NCBI GenBank assembly: GCA_036505275.1
Contig: DASXTS010000153.1
Location: 1-11,378 of the forward strand
From: DASXTS01 sp036505275
GTDB lineage: Bacteria; Actinomycetota; Actinomycetes; Mycobacteriales; Pseudonocardiaceae
Reading direction: 5' to 3'
Length of the DNA stretch: 11,378 bases
In this document: positions 4,053-10,499 of the stretch, one piece after another
Numbering within the stretch: the first letter of the stretch is position 1
Layout: the number at the start of each line of letters is the position of its first letter
Translations under genes and position numbers: made by a program
Notes under the pieces: generated by a model
What the model was told of the DNA's origin: nothing
Seen by the model: the letters and a program-made list of their open reading frames with translations, nothing else
Databases searched by the model: none

Positions 4053-5627
4053 ATGCCCTGGCGGGGCCCTGCGCATGAGGAGGACTTCCCGTCGCTGGGC
4101 TGGTCGCTGCTGGAGTGGTGGTCGGAGTATCTGGCCAATCCGCGCGATGAGCTCGAGCCGCTGATCTTCACGTCCGAGCAGGCTCTGGATCTGGTGGAGT
4201 GGTACCGGATCGACCCGCGCACCGGGCGGTTCACGCACCGGCGCGGTGCGTCCCGCCGATCGAAGGGCCGCGGGAAGTCACCGGTTGAGGCGGCCAAGAG
4301 CATCGGCGAGCTGTGCGGGGACGTGCTTTTCGACGGCTGGGACGCCGCCGGCGAGCCGGTCGGCCGGCCGTGGGGGACGAAGGGCTCCCCGCCGCCGTGG
4401 GTGCAGATCGCCGCGGTGTCCGAGGACCAGACCGAGAACACCTACGGCGCCATCTACGAGTTCCTGACCGCGAACGACGGCCGCGCCGCGGATCTGCTGC
4501 GCATCGACGTGGGCCTGACCCGCTGCTATCTGCGGGACCGGCCGGGCAAGCTCGAGCCAGTCACCGCAGCGGCGGGTACCCGGGAGGGTCAGCGGGTCAC
4601 CTACGGGGTGCTGGATGAGACGCACCTGTGGACGCCGCTGAACGGCGGTCGCCGGCTGGCGCGGACGATCCGCCGGAACGTGGCGAAGATGGGCGGCCGT
4701 ACCTACGAGACCACGAACAGCTTCGTCCCCGGTGAGGATTCGGTGGCTGAGGCCACCCACAAGGCGGTGCAGGACGGGGCGCCGGGCATCCACTACGACG
4801 CGGTGGAGGCGCCGCCGGTCAAGCCGGAGGACGACGACGCCACGCTGAAGGCCGCGCTGCAGATGGCCTACGGCGACGCCTGGTGGATCGACCTGGACCG
4901 CATCATCGCCGAAATCCGGGACCCGGAGACGACGTGGGAGGACTCCGAGCGGTACTACTTCAACCACAACGTCGACGACCGGCACCAGGCGGTCGCGGTG
5001 AAGCGGTGGGAGCAGCTCGCCAGGCCCGACCTGGTGGTGCCGGCGGGTGCGTACATCGGGCTCGGCTTCGACGGCTCGATCTCGGACGACTGCACGGCGC
5101 TGATCGGCACGTACCTGGTCGATGGGATCCCGCACACGTTCGAGATCGAGGTGTGGCAGCGGCCGAAGGACGCGCCGATCGGCTGGCGGATCCCGCGCGG
5201 CGAGGTGCAGCAGCGGGTCCGTGAGGTGTTCGCGTTCTATCGGGTCGGGCGGATGCTGTGCGACCCGGCGAAGTGGCAGACCGAGATCGAGGGCTGGGCC
5301 GAGGAGTTCGGCGAAGAGGTTGTCGTGTTCTTCGACACGAATCAGCCGTCGCGGATGTGGCGGGCGTGTGACCGGTTCTCGACCGCGCTGGCCGAGGGCG
5401 CCTACTCGCATGACGGGTCGGCGGTGCTGTCGGCGCAGGTGCTGGCGATGCACAGGCGGAAGGTGCGGGTGCGGGAGCCGGACGACGACGGCCGCACCAA
5501 GTACGTGTTCGTGAAGGGCCCCGACCGCCGCAAGATCGACGCCGGCATCGGTGGCGTGCTCGCGCTCGAGGCCGCCATGACCATGCCGGCCAACGAGGAC
5601 TACGACGTCCTGCAAAGCGTGTGGTGA
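4053..5627 (+). CDS. terL: Terminase large subunit
   Basis: The protein has 524 residues from ATG 4053, one base after the previous stop. There is no clear ribosome binding site, so reinitiation is likely. It is the packaging motor: ATP hydrolysis drives DNA into the prohead, and a C-terminal nuclease cuts concatemers. The ATPase half shows a Walker A-type loop RRSKGRGKS (about 68-76) and Walker B VTYGVLDE with D188-E189. The nuclease half has the acidic residues expected of the RNase H-like fold: D340 in GFDGSISDD, D404 in LCDPAKW and D496 in KIDAGIGG. Length fits two-domain large terminases. It is followed after nine bases by the portal gene, the standard order. The frame is intact and no inactivating change is visible. 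Confidence 0.95.
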   Translation: MPWRGPAHEEDFPSLGWSLLEWWSEYLANPRDELEPLIFTSEQALDLVEWYRIDPRTGRFTHRRGASRRSKGRGKSPVEAAKSIGELCGDVLFDGWDAAGEPVGRPWGTKGSPPPWVQIAAVSEDQTENTYGAIYEFLTANDGRAADLLRIDVGLTRCYLRDRPGKLEPVTAAAGTREGQRVTYGVLDETHLWTPLNGGRRLARTIRRNVAKMGGRTYETTNSFVPGEDSVAEATHKAVQDGAPGIHYDAVEAPPVKPEDDDATLKAALQMAYGDAWWIDLDRIIAEIRDPETTWEDSERYYFNHNVDDRHQAVAVKRWEQLARPDLVVPAGAYIGLGFDGSISDDCTALIGTYLVDGIPHTFEIEVWQRPKDAPIGWRIPRGEVQQRVREVFAFYRVGRMLCDPAKWQTEIEGWAEEFGEEVVVFFDTNQPSRMWRACDRFSTALAEGAYSHDGSAVLSAQVLAMHRRKVRVREPDDDGRTKYVFVKGPDRRKIDAGIGGVLALEAAMTMPANEDYDVLQSVW

Positions 5628-5636
5628 GGAGGCGGC

Positions 5637-6827
5637 ATGCCCCGCTGGCTTGACCGGATGCTCGGCAGGACCGAAGACCGGATGCTCGGCGGGACCGAAC
5701 AGCGGGCGATCACCGGGCTGCCGTTCAACTACGCCCCGGATCTGACCAGCCCCGCGGTGACACAGGAGCGGGCGCTGACGCTGGGCCCGGTGTTCGCCGC
5801 GGTGCGGCTGCTCGCCGACGAGATCTCCACCCTGCCGATCAAGGCCTACCGCCGGGTCGGCGACGACCGGCAGCCGATGTCGAACCTGCCGCAACTGTTC
5901 ACACAGCTCGAGGACGACGGCGGCCTTACCGACTGGCTGCACGAGTGCGTGACGTCGTTGGCGCTGCGCGGCAACGCCTACGGCTACGTGACGTCCCGCG
6001 ACGGGATGCAGTTCCCGACGTCGATCATGTGGCTGAACCCCGGCGAGGTGGACTGCGACGACCGGAACCCGGCCGCGCCGATCTGGTACTGGCAGGGTCG
6101 GCGGATCAACCGCGAAGACCTGCTGCACATCCCCTGGTTCAAGATCCCCGGCAAGGTGAAGGGCCTGTCGCCGATCGAGGCGTACGCCACCACCGTCGAC
6201 ACCGGGCTCCAGGCGCAGGCGTACGCGAACGGCTGGTTCGCCGCCGGCGGTGTCCCACCGGGCAAGTTCAAGAACTCGGCGAAGGCGGTCGGCCAGGAAG
6301 AGGCCGAGATCGTCCGGGACCGGCTGGTGTCGGCGATCCGGTCGCGGCGGCCGATCGTGTACGGCGCCGACTGGGACTATGAGCCGATCACGATCCCGCC
6401 GGAGCAGGCGCAGTTCGTGCAGACCATGCGCATGAACGCCACCCAGATCGCCGCGATCTACGGCATTCCGCCGGAGGAGATCGGCGGCGAGGCGGGCGGC
6501 AGCCTGACGTACAACACGGTCGAGCAGAACACGATCCGGCTGTCGTCGCGGACGCTGCGGCCGTGGCTGGTGAAGCTCGAGCGCAAGTTCTTCTCGATCA
6601 TGCCGTCGCGGCAGTACGTGAAGTTCACATCTGACGCCATGGTCCGCGCCGACCTGAAGACCCGCTACGAGGCGTATAAGATCGCCGCCGAGGTCGGGTT
6701 GCTCACCAGCGACGAGATGCGGGCGCTCGAGGATCGGCCGCCGCTGCCACCGGACGCTATCCCCGCCCCTGCTGCCACGCCTGCCTTGCCGGCCGTACCG
6801 GCGAAGCCGCTACGGATCGTCAGCTAA
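5637..6827 (+). CDS. HK97-type portal protein
   Basis: The protein has 396 residues from ATG 5637, four bases after GAGGAGG (5626-5632). The portal forms the dodecameric DNA channel at one capsid vertex and docks the terminase. Family features are TLGPVFAAVRLLADEISTLP (residues about 45-65), LHECVTSLALRGNAYGYV, INREDLLHIPWFKIPGKVKG and GLSPIEAYATTVDTGLQAQA, then a clip/stem region ending with YGIPPEEIGGE, NTVEQNTIRL and TLRPWLVKLERKF. The C-terminus is Pro/Ala-rich and probably disordered. Near the N-terminus the block DRMLGRTE is immediately repeated as DRMLGGTE, from a 24-base tandem duplication. The TAA stop shares its last A with the next ATG (6827), coupling it to the protease. Confidence 0.95.
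   Translation: MPRWLDRMLGRTEDRMLGGTEQRAITGLPFNYAPDLTSPAVTQERALTLGPVFAAVRLLADEISTLPIKAYRRVGDDRQPMSNLPQLFTQLEDDGGLTDWLHECVTSLALRGNAYGYVTSRDGMQFPTSIMWLNPGEVDCDDRNPAAPIWYWQGRRINREDLLHIPWFKIPGKVKGLSPIEAYATTVDTGLQAQAYANGWFAAGGVPPGKFKNSAKAVGQEEAEIVRDRLVSAIRSRRPIVYGADWDYEPITIPPEQAQFVQTMRMNATQIAAIYGIPPEEIGGEAGGSLTYNTVEQNTIRLSSRTLRPWLVKLERKFFSIMPSRQYVKFTSDAMVRADLKTRYEAYKIAAEVGLLTSDEMRALEDRPPLPPDAIPAPAATPALPAVPAKPLRIVS
5652..5699 (+). repeat. 24-base tandem duplication in the portal 5' end
   Basis: Bases 5652-5675 are repeated directly as 5676-5699 with one mismatch (A versus G in a CAGG/CGGG position). In frame this duplicates eight residues, DRMLGRTE to DRMLGGTE, so reading continues undisturbed. It looks like a recent slippage or duplication in the exposed N-terminal arm of the portal. 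Confidence 0.9.
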
Positions 6828-7756
6828 TGCCGTGGCACGTGGCCAAATCCAGCACCTGTCCGGCGTCGAAGCCGTGGGCCGTCATCCGCGACAGCGACGA
6901 CCAGAAGGTCGCCTGCCATCCCACCGAGGCCAGCGCCAAGAAGCACCTGGCCGCCCTGTACGCGAACGAGCCGGGTGCCGGCCGTAGTCAGCACAATGAG
7001 GAAGGTGACCTGATCGTGGCCGCAGTCGAGCGCCGCTACACCACGCTGCCGGTCGAGCTGCGCGCTGCCGGCGACCAGCCCAGAATCGGTGGCTACGCCG
7101 CCAAGTTCAACAAGGAGTCCCGCAACCTCGGCGGGTTCATCGAGGTCGTCACCCCGACGTTCTTCAACAAGTCCAAGGGTGACGGCTGGCCCGATGTGAT
7201 GGCCCGCTACAACCACGACGACAACCAGCTCCTCGGCACCGTCGGCGCCGGCACGCTATCGCTACGCATCGACGAGGTGGGGCTGGACTACGACGTCACC
7301 CCACCCAAGGCGGCCGGGTACGTGGTGGAGCTCGTGGGGCGCGGCGACGTGCGCAGGTCGTCGTTCGCGTTCCGCACCCCGCCCGGCGGCGACGACTGGG
7401 GCATGTCGGAGCAGGGCTATCCGCAGCGCAACCTCGTCTCCGGACAACTCGTCGACGTCGCTCCGGTCAACACGCCTGCCTACGTGGACACCCCGACGGC
7501 GCTGCGCGCGCTGGCCGACCCGACCAGCGAGCAGGCTGGCGAACTGCGGCGCCTGTCCATCGGACCGGAGGCCGCCCTGCGGTCGCTTGCGGCGAAGATG
7601 CAAGCCGACTTCGAAGACGTCCGGGCCCTGGCCGAGGCCGACGAGCTGCGCAAGTTCTTCGTCCGCACCGACGGCCCGGCCCCCCTCAAGCCGCGGATCT
7701 TCGCCGCCGCCGCCGCGGCGCAGCTGATGGCCCGCAAGAACGACCCCTGGATGTAG
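6827..7756 (+). CDS. HK97-type prohead protease with N-terminal add-on domain
   Basis: The protein has 309 residues from ATG 6827, which shares an A with the portal stop. This serine protease trims the capsid delta domain during head maturation. The core begins near residue 64 (VERRYTTLPVELRA, then IGGYAAKFN) and carries the catalytic His in ARYNHDD (H130) and Ser in RRSSFAF (S179), followed by the family segment QLVDVAPVNTPAY. Ahead of it are about 50 residues with CPASKPWAV, ACHPTEASAKKHLAALYANE, a small Cys/His module that I recall at the termini of other phage head proteins. A GTG at 7016, in frame at residue 64, has a strong ribosome binding site (AGGAAGGTGA, 6999-7008), so a shorter core protease may also be made. 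The Ala-rich C-terminus ends before a structured gap. Confidence 0.92.
   Translation: MPWHVAKSSTCPASKPWAVIRDSDDQKVACHPTEASAKKHLAALYANEPGAGRSQHNEEGDLIVAAVERRYTTLPVELRAAGDQPRIGGYAAKFNKESRNLGGFIEVVTPTFFNKSKGDGWPDVMARYNHDDNQLLGTVGAGTLSLRIDEVGLDYDVTPPKAAGYVVELVGRGDVRRSSFAFRTPPGGDDWGMSEQGYPQRNLVSGQLVDVAPVNTPAYVDTPTALRALADPTSEQAGELRRLSIGPEAALRSLAAKMQADFEDVRALAEADELRKFFVRTDGPAPLKPRIFAAAAAAQLMARKNDPWM
6999..7018 (+). promoter_or_regulatory. Internal ribosome binding site and GTG start in the protease gene
   Basis: AGGAAGGTGA (6999-7008) is followed seven bases later by GTG 7016-7018, in frame with the protease. Starting there gives a 246-residue product that begins at the conserved core, the usual start of this family. 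The first start (6827) has no comparable site. Both may be used, or the upstream start may rely on coupling to the portal gene. Confidence 0.45.
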
Positions 7757-7837
7757 GTCCGGGCAGGCCGAAAGCCACCCGGCACGACATCCGCCATCCA
7801 TCCCGCGCCCCGTCCGGGCAGGCCGAAAGCCACCCGG
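7757..7837 (+). repeat. Two identical 26-base imperfect palindromes
   Basis: Bases 7757-7782 and 7812-7837 are identical, with 29 unrelated bases between them. Each can fold on itself: CCGGG pairs with CCCGG at the ends, GGC pairs with GCC inside, around a CGAAA loop, with a small CA/A internal bulge. The first copy starts directly after the protease stop (TAG 7754-7756). Neither copy has a T tract. Possible roles are RNA processing or stabilisation sites or termination between protease and capsid genes; the sequence alone does not choose. Confidence 0.9.
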
Positions 7838-7844
7838 ACGTCCC

Positions 7845-7881
7845 GGCGCCCGACCCGCACGTCCATTTGAGGCAGGGCGCC
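7845..7881 (+). repeat. GGCGCCC/GGGCGCC inverted repeat before the capsid gene
   Basis: GGCGCCC (7845-7851) and GGGCGCC (7875-7881) are exact inverse complements separated by 23 bases. Together with the two 26-base palindromes it makes three potential stems in the 174-base gap between protease and capsid genes (7757-7930). No gene is visible in this gap, and I could not pick out a convincing promoter. Confidence 0.55.
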
Positions 7882-7930
7882 ACCCACCTCGCGCAGTCAC
7901 ATCACCACTACAGCCCCGAGAGGACGTCGC

Positions 7931-9184
7931 ATGAGCGACATCGTCAAGCGGCTGCGCGAGCGACGCGCCAACGTCTTCAACGAGGCGCGAGGCCTGACCG
8001 ATCGCGTGGTCGAAGAGAACCGCAATTTCAGCCCCGACGAGCAGGGCACCTGGGACGCGCTGAACGCCGAACTGGACGCCCTCGACGCCCGGATCAAGTC
8101 CGCGATCGACACCGAACAGCGGGCCAAGGACCAGGACGACGCGTTCAACAAGCTGTCCGGCAAGCCGGTCGAGAAGCCCGGCGGGCAAGACGGAAAGCAG
8201 ACCAGCGAATTCCGCGCGTTCCTGCGCGGCGACCAGGGCGCCCCCCGCTACTACGACGTACTGCCCGAGGGTCCAGTCAACTTCCGTACCCTGTCCAAGC
8301 TGACCGCCGCGGCCGGTCTCAACACCGTGCCGACCACCTTCTACGACCGGCTCATCGCCCATCTGATCGAGACGTCGGGCGTGATGCAGACCGGCCCGAC
8401 CGTGCTGAACACCAGCAGCGGCGAGGCCATCCAGATCCCGAAGACCACCGCCCACTCCTCCGGCGCGATCGTGACGGAAGGCGCGGCGATCGCCGCGTCC
8501 GACCCGACGTTCGGCCAGACCACGCTGGGGGCGTTCAAGTACGGCTGCCTGATTCAGGTGTCCCGCGAGCTGCTCTCCGACACCGGCGTCGACCTCGAGG
8601 GCTACCTGTCCATGCAGGCGGGCCGCGCACTGGGCAACGCGTTCGGTGCGCACATGGTCACCGGTACCGGCACGACGATGCCCCGCGGTGTCGCGGTCGA
8701 CGCCACGACGGGTGTCACCGGCCCAGTCGGCACGTCCACCTCATTCGGCAGCCAGGCCACCGTCGGCATGGGTGGCGACCTGCTGATCCAGCTGTTCTAT
8801 TCGGTGATCGCCCCGTACCGGAACTCGTCCTCGGCGGCGTGGCTGGTCAAGGACTCCACAATGGGTACCTTGCGCCAGATCAAGGACACCACCGGCGACT
8901 ACCTCGTGCAGGGCGGCCTGGTCGGCTCGACCAGCGAGACGATGATGGGCAAGCCGATCTACACCGACCCGGCCGTGTCCGCGCCCGGCGTCTCCACCAC
9001 ATCGGTCATCTTCGGCGACTTCTCGCAGTACTTCGTCCGGATCGCCGGCGGCGTGCGGTTCGAGCGGTCCGACGACTACGCGTTCAACACGGACCTGGTC
9101 ACCTTCCGGTGCCTGCTCCGTGCCGACGCCGCCCTCGTCGACCTGACCGGCGCCATCAAGAAGTTCGTCCACAGCGCGACCTAG
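7931..9184 (+). CDS. HK97-type major capsid protein
   Basis: The protein has 417 residues from ATG 7931, with GAGAGGA (7917-7923) seven bases upstream. It forms the icosahedral shell. The first about 100 residues are charged and helical (IVKRLRERRANVFNEARGLT, later ALNAELDALDARIKSAIDTE), the coiled-coil delta domain that acts as an internal scaffold and is removed by the protease. A Gly/Lys-rich linker (KPGGQDGKQ) leads to the capsid body: LNTVPTTFYDRLIAHLIETS (from about 130), IPKTTAHSSGAIVTEGAAI, FKYGCLIQVSRELLSDTGVD, and the C-terminal IFGDFSQYFVRIAGGVRFER and FRCLLRADAALVDLTGAIK. All are familiar family positions. It is separated from the protease by a gap with stem-loops and followed after 12 bases by a small gene. 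Confidence 0.95.
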   Translation: MSDIVKRLRERRANVFNEARGLTDRVVEENRNFSPDEQGTWDALNAELDALDARIKSAIDTEQRAKDQDDAFNKLSGKPVEKPGGQDGKQTSEFRAFLRGDQGAPRYYDVLPEGPVNFRTLSKLTAAAGLNTVPTTFYDRLIAHLIETSGVMQTGPTVLNTSSGEAIQIPKTTAHSSGAIVTEGAAIAASDPTFGQTTLGAFKYGCLIQVSRELLSDTGVDLEGYLSMQAGRALGNAFGAHMVTGTGTTMPRGVAVDATTGVTGPVGTSTSFGSQATVGMGGDLLIQLFYSVIAPYRNSSSAAWLVKDSTMGTLRQIKDTTGDYLVQGGLVGSTSETMMGKPIYTDPAVSAPGVSTTSVIFGDFSQYFVRIAGGVRFERSDDYAFNTDLVTFRCLLRADAALVDLTGAIKKFVHSAT

Positions 9185-9196
9185 GAGTTACGCCCA

Positions 9197-9631
9197 ATGG
9201 CACTCACCAAGGACAGCACGAAGAAGGACGCCGAACCGACGTTCAACACCTCACCCGACCACCCGGACGAGGTCGTCCAGCCAGTCGCCGAGGTGCCGTC
9301 GGAGGCCATCGCGGCGGCGAAGCTGCGGCACGAGCAGGCCGAGAGCGAATTCGCGACGCCGCAGGAGAAGAAGCAGGCCGCGGTGGAGCAGGCGCATGCA
9401 CTCTCCACCAGGCCGGACGGTTCCTACGCGCAACTGCATGAGACCGACGCGCCGACCCTGGCCGTCGCCGACGATAGCCGCGTGTCGGAGATGAAGAAGG
9501 ACCAGGAGGAGGCCATCGCCTCGCTCAAGGGTGAGACGGAGCAGGTCCCGGCGGCCGCTTACACCAAGTCGGCGGACGCTGATCGGGCGAGCGCAGCCGC
9601 GAAGTCGGCGTCCGACAGGCCGACCAAGTGA
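9197..9631 (+). CDS. Ala/Glu/Lys-rich low-complexity protein
   Basis: The protein has 144 residues from ATG 9197, nine bases after AGGAG (9183-9187). The composition is dominated by Ala, Glu, Lys, Asp, Ser and Thr with no cysteine and little hydrophobic core: an N-terminal Lys/Asp stretch (KDSTKKDAEP), a helical middle (SEAIAAAKLRHEQAESEF, QEKKQAAVEQAHALS), another charged helix (VSEMKKDQEEAIASLKGETE) and an Ala/Ser/Asp-rich tail. It is probably mostly disordered or single helices. The place right after the capsid gene is where decoration or minor head proteins are often found, but I recognise no family. A scaffold role is less likely because the capsid protein carries its own delta domain. 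It overlaps the next gene as GTGA (9628-9631). Confidence 0.7.
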   Translation: MALTKDSTKKDAEPTFNTSPDHPDEVVQPVAEVPSEAIAAAKLRHEQAESEFATPQEKKQAAVEQAHALSTRPDGSYAQLHETDAPTLAVADDSRVSEMKKDQEEAIASLKGETEQVPAAAYTKSADADRASAAAKSASDRPTK

Positions 9632-9864
9632 AGGTCCGCCTTCGCGGGGACATTTCGGGAACCCGGGACGGCCAGGATTGGCCGCCCCGGGGAACCGTCA
9701 TCGACTTGCCCGACGACGAGGCCGCCTCGCTGTGCCAGACCGGGATGGCGGTGCCAGTCCCGGCCGACGATGTGCGGGCGGCGGTGCCGCCTGACGATGA
9801 CGTCGAGCAGCGCGTGTTGACCGGCGAGGCCGCGCCGGTACTCGGCCGCCGCAAGCACGCTTAG
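9628..9864 (+). CDS. Small conserved head-module protein, 78 aa
   Basis: The protein has 78 residues from GTG 9628, which overlaps the previous stop as GTGA. It opens with a probable small beta fold, KVRLRGDISGTRDGQDWPP, then RGTVIDLPDDEAASLCQTGM and AVPV, followed by an acidic linker (PADDVRAAVPPDDDVEQ) and a basic end, GRRKHA. From memory, similar proteins (SGTRxGxxWPxRG...LPDxEAxxLxxxGMA) sit between capsid and connector genes in actinophages, without an established function. A role at the head-tail interface or as a capsid accessory is inferred from position. The stop at 9862-9864 overlaps the AGGAGGTG that drives the next gene. Confidence 0.75.
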   Translation: MKVRLRGDISGTRDGQDWPPRGTVIDLPDDEAASLCQTGMAVPVPADDVRAAVPPDDDVEQRVLTGEAAPVLGRRKHA

Positions 9865-9874
9865 GAGGTGGCCC

Positions 9875-10411
9875 ATGGCTCTTGCCACCCCGACGCGGCT
9901 GGCCGGCTACCTTCAAAAGGATCTTGACACCTACTCTGCGACGCTGGCGGTCGACGACGCGTCGGACACCTTCGAACTCGAGGCCGACACGAAGTTCAGC
10001 TCGACCAGCACCACCTACACGGTCGAGGGTTACGGCCAGAACGTCATCACGCTGCCGAAGCTCCCGATCATCGCGGTGCAGTCGGTGACGGTCGACGGGG
10101 TGGCGCTGACGGCCGGCACGGACTATCAGAAGCGCGGCGCCAGCCTGTACCGGATCCTGCGGTGGGGCGGCACGTCCTACTACGCGGCGGACGTCGTGGT
10201 CACCTACACCTACGGCTACACGGCCGTGCCGGGCAGCGTCGAACTGGCGGTGCTGCAGCTGGCCGGCGACATCTACGAACACCCGGTCGCGGGTGTGTCC
10301 ATGGAACAGATCGACGACTACGTGGTCCGCTACGACGGGAACCCGATTCAGGGGCTGACCGTGAACTGGCGGGACATCGCCGCGAAGTACCGGGTCGGCG
10401 CGGTCGCCTGA
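9875..10411 (+). CDS. Head-tail connector protein
   Basis: The protein has 178 residues from ATG 9875, four bases after a near-perfect ribosome binding site AGGAGGTG (9863-9870). Connector proteins of this family form the ring below the portal that joins head and tail. The N-terminal helix pair TPTRLAGYLQKDL and YSATLAVDDAS leads into strands: YGQNVITLPKLPIIAVQSVT, VDGVALTAGTDYQ, SLYRILRWGG and VVVTYTYGYTAVPGSVELAV, the YxxGY...P..V..A pattern typical of this group. Helices follow (LQLAGDIYEHP) and the end is WRDIAAKYRVGAVA. The usual N-terminal helical bundle seems partly replaced by a Ser/Thr/Asp-rich strand segment. The 88 bases after the stop hold a degenerate repeat of its own 3' end and no gene. 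Confidence 0.85.
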   Translation: MALATPTRLAGYLQKDLDTYSATLAVDDASDTFELEADTKFSSTSTTYTVEGYGQNVITLPKLPIIAVQSVTVDGVALTAGTDYQKRGASLYRILRWGGTSYYAADVVVTYTYGYTAVPGSVELAVLQLAGDIYEHPVAGVSMEQIDDYVVRYDGNPIQGLTVNWRDIAAKYRVGAVA

Positions 10412-10448
10412 CATCGCCGCGGGCTACCACGGCACCGTCGTCGCCTGA
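10373..10448 (+). repeat. Degenerate tandem repeat of the connector 3' end
   Basis: Bases 10373-10411 (the last 39 of the connector gene) align with 10410-10448, matching at 29 of 39 positions by hand count, with exact blocks GACATCGCCGCG and GTCGCCTGA at both ends. The second copy, read in the shifted frame, encodes DIAAGYHGTVVA and stops, against DIAAKYRVGAVA in the gene. It looks like an old duplication of the gene end that now lies in the gap. Confidence 0.6.
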
Positions 10449-10499
10449 TCCGAACCGCTACCGCACATCCACATGAGACCGCAGTAGAAGGGCTCTCGC

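Noticed and set aside
4278..6128. 616-codon open frame on the - strand across terL and portal
   Set aside because: It is antisense to two genes with clear motifs, has His/Arg/Val-biased translation typical of GC-rich shadow frames, and shows no start signal or family pattern.
7757..7837. CRISPR array
   Set aside because: Only two repeats, each strongly self-complementary, a single 29-base interval, no cas genes and a location between head genes.
7262..8653. 463-codon open frame on the - strand across protease and capsid
   Set aside because: It runs antisense to the protease catalytic region and capsid and crosses the palindromic gap; its low-complexity Gly/Arg/Val translation indicates a shadow frame.
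7867..9441. 524-codon + strand frame overlapping the capsid gene
   Set aside because: It is Arg/Pro/His-rich throughout and out of frame with the recognisable capsid protein; a shadow of that gene.
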